64,000 nucleotides of DNA from assembly GCA_002698785.1 (NCBI GenBank), contig PAAG01000038.1, positions 124,001 to 188,000 on the forward strand, given 5' to 3'. The DNA comes from Verrucomicrobiales bacterium. GTDB taxonomy: Bacteria; Verrucomicrobiota; Verrucomicrobiia; Verrucomicrobiales; DEV007. Both the position numbers and the translations under genes were made by a program. Positions 1 to 10,112 of the stretch are shown here, piece after piece. Below the pieces are notes generated by a model. The model was not told where the DNA came from and ran no database searches. It was given only the letters and a program-made list of their open reading frames with translations. Position 1 is the first letter of the stretch. The number at the start of each line of letters is the position of its first letter.

Positions 1-1
1 T

Positions 2-1105
2 AAGCGACTCTCGCGACCGATGAGGGAATCCAGCCCTGGTTCTTCCTCCGCAAGCGAAGACGCAGCCGAAGAGGTGGCTGCGAAGGATGATGTTCCAGGC
101 TGGCTCAGGAAATATCTTCCGAATCGGGTGGAGGTAGATGGGGTATCGATATCCTCGGCCAATATCTCAGTCGCAAATTCTGCAGGTCAGCAGGTCTTTG
201 CACTTAGCGAAGTTCGCACAGAGATCATGCCGGATTTCGCCACAGCTGTTTGGGAGTTTGCGGGACGCGGTGGGAAAATGCAGGTCCTGGACCAGCCAGA
301 GATTGAGTTAAAGGAGATGGGCCTGCGATGGAAGGAGTCAGAAATCTTTATCGATCAATGCTCCCTCGGGATTTACGAAAATGGACATATTGATGGTGTC
401 GGCGAAATCGATTTCTCAGAGGAAGGGAGTTTCGATGTGGAGTTGACCGTATCTTCGATAGATGTGGACGAGTTGGTCGAAGGCGATTGGGAAAAAAGGC
501 TGGGAGGAACAATCGAAGGGCCCGTGCGTATAACTGGGCAGCCGGGTGCTTTTGTGTATGAAGGCACGCTGAATATTAAGGAAGGGGTGATCGAATCTCT
601 TCCGGTGCTGGATCGGGTCGCTCAATACACACGGGCAGATCAGTTCAAGCGGCTGGTTTTGAGCGAGGCAAAGACTGATTTCAAGAAAACGGGCGATACG
701 GTTGAATTGCGCAATCTGGCGTTGCAATCGGACGGGCTGATACGAGTTGAGGGAAAAGTGGATATCACCGGGGAACAGCTCTCCGGAAATTTGCAGGTAG
801 GAGTCACCCCAGGGACGATGCGCTGGATTCCCGGGGCAGAAAGAAAGATATTCACTGAGGATCGAGATGGATTCCGCTGGGCGCCCATGACGCTAGCCGG
901 GACGGTAGGTGAGCCCAAAGAAGATCTGAGTGGACGGCTGATAGCTGCTGCTGGTGAGGCTATTGTAGAAGATTTGCCCAATGGTCTGCTTAATGAGGCT
1001 AAGAAATTTCTCGGTGGAGAAGACGATGGTTCATCGTCTTCCGAGGTGATCGAAAAGGGGCGGAAGTTGCTCGATTCGTTGACGCCGTTTCTGCAGGGGC
1101 AGTAA
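2..1105 (+). CDS. AsmA-like envelope protein, 5' end outside window
   Basis: The frame is open from base 2 to the stop at 1105, so the ATG at 20 is probably internal and the true start lies to the left of the window. The visible ~365 residues alternate short beta-type segments with conserved Gly/Val/Leu spacing, for example EGPVRITG and LIRVEGKVDITGEQLSG, and end in a Ser/Asp/Glu-rich tail. That pattern is typical of the C-terminal half of AsmA/DUF3971-type proteins, large envelope proteins that in known cases link inner and outer membrane or shuttle lipid. No membrane anchor is visible, as expected if the N-terminus is missing. Family assignment rests on general pattern only. It ends about 160 bp before atpB and is probably not part of the ATP synthase operon. 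Confidence 0.6.
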   Translation, partial: KRLSRPMRESSPGSSSASEDAAEEVAAKDDVPGWLRKYLPNRVEVDGVSISSANISVANSAGQQVFALSEVRTEIMPDFATAVWEFAGRGGKMQVLDQPEIELKEMGLRWKESEIFIDQCSLGIYENGHIDGVGEIDFSEEGSFDVELTVSSIDVDELVEGDWEKRLGGTIEGPVRITGQPGAFVYEGTLNIKEGVIESLPVLDRVAQYTRADQFKRLVLSEAKTDFKKTGDTVELRNLALQSDGLIRVEGKVDITGEQLSGNLQVGVTPGTMRWIPGAERKIFTEDRDGFRWAPMTLAGTVGEPKEDLSGRLIAAAGEAIVEDLPNGLLNEAKKFLGGEDDGSSSSEVIEKGRKLLDSLTPFLQGQ

Positions 1106-1142
1106 GCGGAGAGCCCTCCGATTTTATCCGTGTTCTGAAACC

Positions 1143-1160
1143 TTGTGAAATTTTTCACAA
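1143..1160. promoter_or_regulatory. 18-bp perfect palindrome upstream of the ATP synthase operon
   Basis: TTGTGAAA and TTTCACAA flank a 2-bp centre and form a perfect inverted repeat about 100 bp upstream of the atpB ATG, in the gap after the AsmA-like gene. Its size and symmetry fit a dimeric repressor or activator site. It is not followed by a T-run, so a terminator for the upstream gene is less likely. Confidence 0.45.
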
Positions 1161-1262
1161 AATCGTCTTGCGCCTGTAGTCGCATTGTTTACGGTGCGCC
1201 GAGACGGTAAGGACAACTGCTCACGATGCGCCCCCTATCCAACTGCCTGCCGGACTCGAAAC

Positions 1263-2129
1263 ATGGACATTAACGTTCCAGGTATCTATTTCAACCATAT
1301 GACCTCGATTCTCGCCGCGGGAGGAATTAGCGCGCCTGAGCTTAGCGATAAGATCTGGATCACTAATTCGATTTTTGTAGCGGCGATTGTTACGATCGCG
1401 CTCCTCTTCTTTGTTCGCATGGCGACCAAGAAGATGCAGTTGATTCCGAATCGGAAACAGAACTTCGTCGAGTTGGTCATCGAGTTCCTTTACGGTCAGG
1501 TGGAAGGCATTGTTGGGAAGCATGTTGCGCCAAAGGCCTTCCCGCTGCTTGCGACCATCTTTATCTTTATCATTACGGCGAACTGGTTCGGGCTTCTTCC
1601 TGGTGTGGGAACGCTCGGGTGGGGCGAAGGGCCCAGCCACGGTGTGATCGAGGAGATGCATACTCCGCTGCTGCGTCCTGCTACTGCGGACTTGAACATG
1701 ACTCTCGCTCTTGCTGTCGTTTTCATGTTCGTCTGGCTCTGGATCTCTGTTCGTGAATTGGGGCTCTGGGGAACGATTGTTCACATTTTTGGGCCTAAGG
1801 GCGGACTGGCGGGAAAGCTGAAGTTGGCGCTTATGCCTATCTTCCTTTTTGTCGGGGTCATCGAGGTCGTCTCAATTATCTTCCGCCCCGTATCTCTTTC
1901 GCTTCGATTGTTCGGTAATATTTACGCAGGGGAGACACTGCTCGTAACGATGAGCGGCCTGGGTGAGAATGTTTTTAACCTCGGCGGTTTCTGGGCATTT
2001 TTAACTTCGGTGCTTTTCCCGATCCCTTTTTACTTTATGGAAATCCTCGTGGGAGCGTTGCAGGCGACGGTGTTTACGTTGCTTTGCGCGGTCTACATCA
2101 AGCTGTCGACATCACACGAGGAACACTGA
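1263..2129 (+). CDS. atpB: ATP synthase Fo subunit a
   Basis: Subunit a forms the half-channels through which ions reach the rotating c-ring of F1Fo ATP synthase. The protein has several hydrophobic helices, and the segment SLRLFGNIYAGE carries the essential arginine of the a/c interface. I chose the ATG at 1263 (288 aa, MDINVPGIYF) because the frame can only be lengthened using a TTG at 1185, and those extra residues (VRRDGKDNCSRC) look unlike a subunit a N-terminus. The ribosome binding site is weak. It is the first gene of the operon atpBEFHAGDC; no atpI is visible upstream. Confidence 0.93.
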   Translation: MDINVPGIYFNHMTSILAAGGISAPELSDKIWITNSIFVAAIVTIALLFFVRMATKKMQLIPNRKQNFVELVIEFLYGQVEGIVGKHVAPKAFPLLATIFIFIITANWFGLLPGVGTLGWGEGPSHGVIEEMHTPLLRPATADLNMTLALAVVFMFVWLWISVRELGLWGTIVHIFGPKGGLAGKLKLALMPIFLFVGVIEVVSIIFRPVSLSLRLFGNIYAGETLLVTMSGLGENVFNLGGFWAFLTSVLFPIPFYFMEILVGALQATVFTLLCAVYIKLSTSHEEH

Positions 2130-2206
2130 TAAGCCAATTTTGTCATCGGGACCATGCGTAGAAAAGTGTGGGCGGTGGCGGAGAAACATACAAAAAAGAA
2201 GAAATC

Positions 2207-2464
2207 ATGATTGATATCCTTACTACTATCGCTGCTGCTGCTCCTGCTGCTGCCGAAGCTGCAGGTGGCTTTAACGGTAACTTTGCCCTCGCTGTTGCGG
2301 GTGCTGGTGCTGCTATCGCAATCGGTATGATCGGTATGGCTTCCGCTCAGGCGGTTGGTCGTAACCCTGGCGCATTCGGTAACATCCTTACAATCGGGAT
2401 TATCGGAATGGCACTTGCCGAGGCTATCGCGATTTACGCTCTGATTATGGCTTTCCGTGGCTAA
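2207..2464 (+). CDS. atpE: ATP synthase Fo subunit c
   Basis: This 85-residue proteolipid has two hydrophobic helices joined by the polar loop GRNPGAF, as in all c subunits. The ion-binding glutamate is in helix 2 (GMALAEAIAIYAL). The glutamate is followed by Ala rather than Ser/Thr, and helix 1 has no glutamine at the sodium-ligand position found in Ilyobacter-type rotors, so a proton-driven ring is inferred. An in-frame GTG exists at 2168, but the ATG at 2207 follows a purine-rich stretch (aaaaaagaagaaa) and gives the usual length. A strong hairpin lies directly downstream and may help set the high c-subunit copy number. Confidence 0.95.
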   Translation: MIDILTTIAAAAPAAAEAAGGFNGNFALAVAGAGAAIAIGMIGMASAQAVGRNPGAFGNILTIGIIGMALAEAIAIYALIMAFRG

Positions 2465-2483
2465 TATCAGGGAACCAATTTGA

Positions 2484-2513
2484 GGGGAGGTTTGCCATGT
2501 GGTAAACCTCCCC
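2484..2513 (+). promoter_or_regulatory. strong hairpin between atpE and atpF
   Basis: Bases 2484-2496 and 2501-2513 form a 13-bp stem (12 Watson-Crick pairs and one G-U) closed by the four-base loop ATGT. No T-run follows directly; the next T-rich stretch is about 20 bases on. It starts 19 bases after the atpE stop and ends 57 bases before the atpF start. The sequence alone supports an RNA-stability, processing or attenuation element better than a classical terminator, since six more atp genes follow. Confidence 0.6.
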
Positions 2514-2570
2514 GAGATTGGATCTGGATTTCAATTTTTTACTCTAAGCTCCTCACACTCAGCAAAGACA

Positions 2571-3068
2571 ATGGAAATACTCGAAACATTTGGGTTCACT
2601 TGGGCGAAGTTCCTCTCCCAGGTCATCATTGTGCTGGTCGTATACTTTATCCTTTCGAAGTTTGCGTTCGGTCCTGTTTTGGCCATGCTGGAAGCTCGAC
2701 GGACTCGCATCATCGAAGGTGAGGAGAACCTGAAGAAGATTCAGGAAGATCTGGAGAAGGCTGAAGAACGAGTTCAGTCTATGCTCGACGAAGCGAATCA
2801 GGACGCTGAGCGACTCATTAATGATGCCCGTGACAGTGCTGAGGCTGTTCGCGTCGAGCGGACGAAAGAGGCCACTAGAGAGGCTGAGCAAATTGTTGAG
2901 AGGGCACGCGAAGCCTCTCGAGTAGAGCACGAAGCGGCGATGAGCGAGCTGAAGCGCGATTTTGGACGCCTTGTCATTGATGCAACTTCGAAGGTCACCG
3001 GCAAAGTGCTGGATGACGATGACCAAAAACGAATCAACGAAGAGACTGCTGGTCAGGTAGCGCTCTAA
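2571..3068 (+). CDS. atpF: ATP synthase Fo subunit b
   Basis: Subunit b is the peripheral stalk holding the F1 head against rotation. The 165-residue protein starts MEILETFGFTWAKF, has one N-terminal membrane helix (residues ~12-32) and then a long charged coiled coil rich in Glu, Arg and Ala, as the family requires. A frame extension to a GTG at 2499 would begin inside the hairpin loop and add 24 unrelated residues, so I use the ATG at 2571. Length is normal. Only one b gene is present, so the stalk is probably a homodimer. Confidence 0.93.
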   Translation: MEILETFGFTWAKFLSQVIIVLVVYFILSKFAFGPVLAMLEARRTRIIEGEENLKKIQEDLEKAEERVQSMLDEANQDAERLINDARDSAEAVRVERTKEATREAEQIVERAREASRVEHEAAMSELKRDFGRLVIDATSKVTGKVLDDDDQKRINEETAGQVAL

Positions 3069-3089
3069 GAGAAAAGTTCTTTCCACTGA

Positions 3090-3485
3090 ATGAAATCGAG
3101 CAAAGAAGCACTCCGCACCGCGAAGAAGTTGTTCGCCGTCTCTTTTGTAGATGGTCAGCTCGATCTTCCCACGGTTCAGAAGGTGGTGAAGAAGCTTTCT
3201 GAGTCAAAGCCTCGCGGCTATCTCGGCGTGGTGAACGCCTACTGGCGCCTCATTCAGCTCGAAGTGAAGAAAAATCGCGCGGTGATCGAAAGTGCGGTAG
3301 AGCTTGAGCCATCAGTCAAAGAAGCGGTTGTTGCCGACTTGAAAAAGAAGTATGGCGAACAGATTGCGCCCGAATTTTCGATTAACCCTGAACTGCTTGG
3401 TGGCATGAAGATTCGTGTCGGAAGCGACGTCTGGGACGGTAGTGTGAAAAATCGTGTCGAAAGACTTTCCGAAAAATTTAATTAA
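3090..3485 (+). CDS. atpH: ATP synthase F1 subunit delta, short form
   Basis: Delta joins the top of F1 to the b stalk. The C-terminal part is clear: NPELLGGMKIRVGSDVWDGSV matches the conserved delta/OSCP ending and is followed by a short amphipathic helix. The protein has only 131 residues, whereas most bacterial delta subunits have about 175-185, so the N-terminal helical domain that contacts alpha is shortened. The reading frame is intact, it starts with an ATG 21 bases after atpF, and it stands at the normal operon position, so I regard it as functional rather than truncated. Confidence 0.88.
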   Translation: MKSSKEALRTAKKLFAVSFVDGQLDLPTVQKVVKKLSESKPRGYLGVVNAYWRLIQLEVKKNRAVIESAVELEPSVKEAVVADLKKKYGEQIAPEFSINPELLGGMKIRVGSDVWDGSVKNRVERLSEKFN

Positions 3486-3523
3486 GAACCCATCGACTCT
3501 AACGAAACACCTTAGAAAAGGTT

Positions 3524-5059
3524 ATGAGCAATATTCTCCAGGAATTGGAATCTGAAATCGCCTCCCTGAAGACTTCGGTATCGAAGTCTAACGTAGGTAT
3601 CGTGCGCGAAATTGGTGACGGGGTCGCCAAAGTAGAAGGGCTGAGCGACGTAATGCTCAACGAGATGATTGAGTTCCCCGGTGGGCTCTACGGTCTTGCA
3701 CTGAACCTGGAAGAGACTGAGGTCGGTTGTATTCTCCTTGGTGATGGTCTTCACATCAAAGAGGGTGACGAAGTTAAGTCTACCGGACGTCTTCTTTCTG
3801 TTCCTGTCGGAAAAGGTATGCTGGGACGCGTTGTTAACGTGCTTGGTCAGCCGCTCGATGGAAAAGGCGAGATCAGTGCAGAAGAAACTTATCCGGTCGA
3901 AAAAATCGCACCCGGAATTATTCCTCGCCAGTCGGTTAGTGTTCCGGTTCAGACAGGTATTCTTGCCATCGATGCGATGATTCCAGTCGGTCGCGGTCAG
4001 CGTGAGCTCATCATTGGTGACCGCTCCACTGGTAAGACGACTGTAGCGATTGATACGATCATTTCTCAGGCGCGCCAGAACAAGGCTGCTGAAGAAGGTA
4101 AGCTGAAGGATCACAAGCCTCTATACTGTATCTACGTCGCGGTAGGGCAGAAGCAGGCGAACATCGCACGGATTATTTCCACTCTTGAGGAAGCCGGTGC
4201 TATGGAATACACCACGATCGTTTCTGCTCCTGCTGCTGATTCGGCAACGAACCAGTATCTCGCCCCGTATGCTGGTTGTGCGATGGGTGAGTGGTTCATG
4301 GACAACGGAATGGACGCTTTGATCGTCTATGACGATCTTTCTAAGCACGCGGTTGCTTATCGTCAGGTTTCGCTTGTTCTCCGTCGTCCTTCCGGTCGTG
4401 AGGCATATCCTGGTGACGTTTTCTATCTTCACTCACGCCTTCTTGAGCGTTCTGCTCGATTGAGTGAGGCAAATGGTGGCGGATCTTTGACCGCTCTTCC
4501 GATCATTGAGACGCAGGCAGGTGACGTGTCGGCCTACATTCCGACGAACGTGATTTCCATTACAGACGGCCAGATCTACCTTGAGACTGACCTTTTCTAT
4601 CAGGGGATTCGTCCTGCGATTTCGGTCGGTCTTTCGGTGTCTCGTGTGGGTTCTGCCGCACAGACAAAGGCGATCAAAAAGGTTTCGGGAACTACCAAGC
4701 TGGACCTTGCTCAGTTCCGCGAACTGCAGGCATTCGCACAGTTCGGTTCCGATCTCGATGAAAAGACCAAGGCGCAGATCCAGCGTGGTCAGCGTATTGT
4801 GGAGCTCTTCAAGCAGAATCAGTACACTCCAATTCCAATGGAGGTGGAGGTTTGCTTGCTATGGGCAATGCAGAACGGAAAGTTTGACAGTGTGCCTGTG
4901 AACAAGATTAAAGATTGCCAGGCCAAGATGGAAGAGTATCTCACCACTCGTAAGGACGGTCTCCTTGGAAAGATCCGGGATGAGAAAGCTCTGACCGAAG
5001 AGATCGTAGAGGAACTCACACAGGCGATCGAAGATTTCAAATCCAGCTACAAGGCCTGA
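3524..5059 (+). CDS. atpA: ATP synthase F1 subunit alpha
   Basis: The 511-residue subunit alternates with beta in the F1 hexamer and carries the non-catalytic nucleotide sites. The Walker A motif is at residues ~165-172 (GDRSTGKT, with Ser where Gln is most common). The catalytic-interface arginine lies in [15 protein letters not shown]. Length, start ([10 protein letters not shown]) and the N-terminal helix that binds delta are standard. It is preceded by an A-rich leader after atpH. Codons are biased toward T-ending forms such as GGT and CTT, as also in atpD. Confidence 0.97.
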   Translation: MSNILQELESEIASLKTSVSKSNVGIVREIGDGVAKVEGLSDVMLNEMIEFPGGLYGLALNLEETEVGCILLGDGLHIKEGDEVKSTGRLLSVPVGKGMLGRVVNVLGQPLDGKGEISAEETYPVEKIAPGIIPRQSVSVPVQTGILAIDAMIPVGRGQRELIIGDRSTGKTTVAIDTIISQARQNKAAEEGKLKDHKPLYCIYVAVGQKQANIARIISTLEEAGAMEYTTIVSAPAADSATNQYLAPYAGCAMGEWFMDNGMDALIVYDDLSKHAVAYRQVSLVLRRPSGREAYPGDVFYLHSRLLERSARLSEANGGGSLTALPIIETQAGDVSAYIPTNVISITDGQIYLETDLFYQGIRPAISVGLSVSRVGSAAQTKAIKKVSGTTKLDLAQFRELQAFAQFGSDLDEKTKAQIQRGQRIVELFKQNQYTPIPMEVEVCLLWAMQNGKFDSVPVNKIKDCQAKMEEYLTTRKDGLLGKIRDEKALTEEIVEELTQAIEDFKSSYKA

Positions 5060-5088
5060 TTCATCTGACTCAAGAATCTGCTTAACTC

Positions 5089-5985
5089 ATGGCTAACCTT
5101 CGCGACATCCGCCGACGTATTAAGTCGGTAAAGAACACGGCCCAGATTACCAAGGCCATGCAGTTGGTCGCGGCCTCGAAGATGAAGAAGGCGCAGGACC
5201 AGGCGTTGTCTGGCCGTTCCTATGCCGATCTTCTGAACAAGGTATTGGTTAACCTGAAAGAACAGACCGACGAAGAGGATCACCCGCTGCTCAAAGAGCA
5301 CGAGGGTGACAAGGAACTTGTGATTCTGGTCACCACGGACAAAGGGCTTTGTGGTCCCTTGAACACGAATCTTATCCGGAAGGTAGCCGAAGAGGCGTCT
5401 CCGAATGCCACGTTTGTTACAGTTGGTATCAAAGGGCGCCAGGCGTTGACCCGGATGAAAAAAGATCTGATGGCCGACTTTGAGGTCAAGGATCCGGTCC
5501 ACTTCTCGGAGACCAAGCCGGTTTCAGAGTTTCTCATGGAGAAGTTCCTGAGTGGAGAGTTTGATCGTGTGAAGGTAGCGTTTACGAACTTCATCAACAC
5601 GATTTCTCAGGAGCCTCAATTTGAGACTCTGCTCCCGATTCGCCCGATTGACCTCGGACGGGATTCCGATTTTGTAGGGGTAGGTAAAGACCCCGAGGCG
5701 GTGGATGTGAATCCTGGGCCGGAATATGGCGGATACATTTTTGAGCCTAGCCCAGCGGGCGTGCTTGATGCGGTGGTTCCTCAGTATGTGAACTACCAGC
5801 TTTATCAGATGATCCTGGAATCGCGTGCTTCCGAGCACAGTGCCCGAATGGTGGCGATGAAGGCGGCGACCGACAACGCCAACCAGATGATCAAAGATCT
5901 TACTTTGGAGTACAACAAACAGCGCCAAGCTGCCATTACTGCAGAGCTGCTTGAAATTACCACAGCGATGAAGGCCCTCGAGTGA
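5089..5985 (+). CDS. atpG: ATP synthase F1 subunit gamma
   Basis: Gamma is the rotating central shaft that couples the c-ring to catalysis. The protein (298 aa) has the family's terminal coiled-coil segments: MANLRDIRRRIKSVKNTAQITKAM at the start is given here only by its ends (MANLRDIRRRI, KNTAQITKAM), and the C-terminus has RMVAMKAATDNA and ELLEITTAM. The central Rossmann-like part (LVILVTTDKGLCG) is also clear. It follows atpA by 29 bases in the standard operon position. Confidence 0.96.
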   Translation: MANLRDIRRRIKSVKNTAQITKAMQLVAASKMKKAQDQALSGRSYADLLNKVLVNLKEQTDEEDHPLLKEHEGDKELVILVTTDKGLCGPLNTNLIRKVAEEASPNATFVTVGIKGRQALTRMKKDLMADFEVKDPVHFSETKPVSEFLMEKFLSGEFDRVKVAFTNFINTISQEPQFETLLPIRPIDLGRDSDFVGVGKDPEAVDVNPGPEYGGYIFEPSPAGVLDAVVPQYVNYQLYQMILESRASEHSARMVAMKAATDNANQMIKDLTLEYNKQRQAAITAELLEITTAMKALE

Positions 5986-5988
5986 TAG

Positions 5989-7461
<1,473 letters not shown>

Positions 7462-7495
7462 TTTCTTGAAGAATCGATTTCAAATCTAGATCCCC

Positions 7496-7897
7496 ATGCG
7501 ACTCGATATTGTAACACCGGAAAAAAAAGCGTTCTCAGATGAGATCGAGAGTGTGGTTGTTCCGGGTTCGGAAGGGGAAATGGGAATATTGAAGTCGCAC
7601 GCGCCTTTGGTGGCGACTCTTCAGCCGGGCGAACTTCGATATCTCAAAGATGGTGAAGAGACTTCTCTCGCTATCGGAACCGGTATCGTCGAAATCTCCA
7701 ACGATCGCGTGTCGGTACTGACTGACATGGCGATGGAGGAAGAAGCGATTGATGAGGATGCTGTCGAAAAGGCGATGGAGCGGGCTGAGAAGGCAATGTC
7801 TGAAGAGACTTCTCCAGAGGACATTGCAGCTCACCGGATCATGATCCAGAAGTCGCTGGCACAGCTGCATGTCAAGCGACGTCGTCGCAAGCTGTAG
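7496..7897 (+). CDS. atpC: ATP synthase F1 subunit epsilon
   Basis: Epsilon binds gamma at the foot of the shaft and can inhibit ATP hydrolysis. The 133-residue protein opens with MRLDIVTPEKKAF and VVVPGSEGEMGILKSHAPL, the conserved beta-sandwich pattern, and ends in the two-helix region with many Glu and Ala and a basic tail (HVKRRRRKL). It closes the operon and is followed 26 bases later by a perfect palindromic terminator. Confidence 0.95.
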   Translation: MRLDIVTPEKKAFSDEIESVVVPGSEGEMGILKSHAPLVATLQPGELRYLKDGEETSLAIGTGIVEISNDRVSVLTDMAMEEEAIDEDAVEKAMERAEKAMSEETSPEDIAAHRIMIQKSLAQLHVKRRRRKL

Positions 7898-7923
7898 TCG
7901 CGGGAGACCGAAGTTCGAATGAT

Positions 7924-7952
7924 AGGGAAACTTAAGTTTCCCTTCGTTTTTT
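7924..7952 (+). terminator. rho-independent terminator of the ATP synthase operon
   Basis: AGGGAAACTT and AAGTTTCCCT (7924-7943) form a perfect 20-bp palindrome, followed by tcg and a run of six T. It lies 26 bases after the atpC stop. Confidence 0.9.
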
Positions 7953-7984
7953 CTTTCGTGGAGAGGTTAGGCCATTCATGGTAA

Positions 7985-8000
7985 CGAGCATTCCTGCTCG
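7985..8000 (+). promoter_or_regulatory. small hairpin in the leader of the symporter gene
   Basis: CGAGCA, loop TTCC, TGCTCG make a perfect 6-bp stem ending 15 bases before the ATG at 8016, directly upstream of the purine-rich ribosome binding region cgagg. It could modulate translation; the evidence is structural only. Confidence 0.3.
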
Positions 8001-8015
8001 CATTTCGAGGTAACC

Positions 8016-9647
8016 ATGGACGGACTTCATCAATTTTTCACCGGTCTGGATTGGGCCGTAGTATTTGGGTACCTCGCCCTGACAACGCTCGTCGGACACT
8101 TGCTGCGCGGAAAGCAGGCAAGCATTCGGGACTTCTTCCTCGGTGGCAGGTCTTTGCCATGGCCCGCGGTGAGTGGTTCTATCATCGCGACTGAGATCAG
8201 TGGAGTTACCTTTATCGGGGTCCCCGGTGCGGTGATGGCCCTGAGTGGCGATTTTACCTATCTTCAGTGGGCTCTTGGTTCCATCGCAGCTCGGATCATC
8301 GTGGGGATCTTCTTTGTGAAGGTCTTTTATGAAAAGGACATCTACAGTCCCTATGACTACATGGGAAATCGCCTCGGACCAGGCGTGAAGCGTTTGGCTA
8401 CAGTGCTGTTTACTGTTGGTAGTATCCTGGCACAGAGCGTTCGCGTTCTCGTTGCTGCTTTGCCGCTTCAAGTCGTTACGCCGATGCCATTTGGCTGGTG
8501 TATCGTCGTGATTGGTGTTTTTGCCGTGGGCTGGACTTTGATGGGGGGAATGCAAACTGTGATCTGGACGGATGTGATGCAGTTCGTCCTGTTTGTGGCG
8601 GGTGGGGTAACCGCGCTGCTCTGGATGGTGGGTGGATTCGAAGACGGCTGGGCGACTTTGTTTGAAACGGCAAGATCGGTCGAGCAGTTCGACGGAACCA
8701 CGGTTAACAAGCTCCAAGTGCTGAATTTCTCTTTGGACCCCTCGGTCGAGTTTACTTTTTGGGTCGCAATTTTTGCGGTTCCTTTTCTGAATTTGAATGC
8801 ATTTGGTGTCGACCAGTTGAATGCACAGAGAATGTTTTGCTGTAGAAATGCCGGGGACGCCCGGAAGGCGATCATCTGGAGTTCTGCTGGGCAGTTTGTT
8901 ACCGTCCTGATGCTTTTTGTGGGTGCCGCTCTATTTGTCTTCTACCAGAAGAGTCCGCCGACTGATCCTTCTATCATGAATGCCATCGGATGGGAGGGCG
9001 GCCAGCCGCGAAACGGGGATAATGTTTTCCCTGTGTGGATCGTCACAGAGTTACCTGTGGCGTTACGAGGTTTGATTCTAGCGGGGATATTTGCCGCAGC
9101 GATATCGAGCCTTGATTCCATACTCGCGGCGCTCAGCCAGACGACCTTGGCGCTATTTTATCATACCGACAGGGAGCACACAGAGGAACAGCAAAACCGA
9201 ATGGTGGGAGTCTCCCGTATTCTAGTCGTGGTATGGGGCCTCTTGCTTACCGGCTTCACTTTCCTGCTATTCGCTGTGAAAGAGCGAACCAATATTCCCA
9301 TTCTCCCTCTCGCCTTTGGAATGACCAGCTACACCGTAGGACCGTTGCTTGGTATGTTTCTCGTAGCGCTGCTTGGTCGTGGCAGAGGATCGATCGTAGG
9401 CTTGGTAATTGGTGCAGTAATTTCCTTCGTCCTCGTTGTTTTCGTGAGGACGGATGTCTGGGTTCTCTTCATGAATGACAGTCTGGCTGATTTTCTTGCC
9501 CAGCTGCCGACCTACGAACTCGTCGATGGAGAGACTAAATCGGTGAAATCAACGATTTCCTCTGCTTGGATGTGGCCCATAACTACGTTCATTACGATCG
9601 GGTTTGGACTGCTTTTTGCGAAAAAAAGAGACTTGGGAAATGACTGA
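8016..9647 (+). CDS. sodium:solute symporter family transporter
   Basis: A 543-residue polytopic membrane protein of the SSS family, which import sugars, amino acids, vitamins or nucleosides with sodium. Family marks are the N-terminal VFGYLALTTLVGH, the segment DFFLGGRSLPWPAVSGSI followed by IATEISG, and the GVDQLNAQRMF motif near residue 268. Substrate cannot be read from the sequence; in Verrucomicrobiota such carriers often accompany sugar use, but its neighbours (ATP synthase, dnaA) give no clue. It starts at an ATG with an upstream purine stretch and stands alone between the atp terminator and the AT-rich dnaA upstream region. Confidence 0.9.
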   Translation: MDGLHQFFTGLDWAVVFGYLALTTLVGHLLRGKQASIRDFFLGGRSLPWPAVSGSIIATEISGVTFIGVPGAVMALSGDFTYLQWALGSIAARIIVGIFFVKVFYEKDIYSPYDYMGNRLGPGVKRLATVLFTVGSILAQSVRVLVAALPLQVVTPMPFGWCIVVIGVFAVGWTLMGGMQTVIWTDVMQFVLFVAGGVTALLWMVGGFEDGWATLFETARSVEQFDGTTVNKLQVLNFSLDPSVEFTFWVAIFAVPFLNLNAFGVDQLNAQRMFCCRNAGDARKAIIWSSAGQFVTVLMLFVGAALFVFYQKSPPTDPSIMNAIGWEGGQPRNGDNVFPVWIVTELPVALRGLILAGIFAAAISSLDSILAALSQTTLALFYHTDREHTEEQQNRMVGVSRILVVVWGLLLTGFTFLLFAVKERTNIPILPLAFGMTSYTVGPLLGMFLVALLGRGRGSIVGLVIGAVISFVLVVFVRTDVWVLFMNDSLADFLAQLPTYELVDGETKSVKSTISSAWMWPITTFITIGFGLLFAKKRDLGND

Positions 9648-10112
9648 TTTTTACCTAACAAATCCCGCTTTTTTAATTTAGAAATTGCGGATATTAAGGT
9701 TTCTAAAATAAATTTTCTAGTAAATTTAGCAGTTGGGGAATGCCTGCGCTTGTTCTCAAAAACGCGAGGATGGATTGTAAAAACTTGTCATTTTCGATAC
9801 TTTTGAGTTGTCCTTTTTTGTCAGGAATGTAACTCTGTCCTTCGCGCGTTGCGCCACCAGATTGGGTGCATTGAGTATCAGAGATACGCTTATTAGGTGA
9901 TCTGTTACGGATACTTAAGCCTCATCTGTTGAAGATATTGTTGGGGAAAACTTCTGGCTGCGATCCCGTAATTAGGGAGAGTTGCCGCACAAACTTTTTT
10001 GTAACTCGTTCTAAATGAATACTTTGCAGGATTTTCTCAATATTGTCTCGGCGTCGCGGGCGAAAACGCACAACACAAATACCGAACCCGAAACCGACAC
10101 AAATCACCGAGA
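9648..10112. other. AT-rich intergenic region before dnaA, candidate replication origin
   Basis: This 465-base stretch has no convincing gene. Its first ~100 bases are very AT-rich (runs such as ttttttaattt and aaaataaattttc), resembling a DNA-unwinding element. Small inverted repeats occur at 9844-9854 (GCGC gtt GCGC) and 9875-9887 (GTATC aga GATAC). The pentamer GATAC occurs at 9796, 9883 and 9910 and in reverse at 9875, twice followed by TT (GATACTTTTG, GATACTTAAG). No exact TTATCCACA box was found. Position next to dnaA and composition make an origin or the dnaA promoter region plausible, nothing more. Confidence 0.35.
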
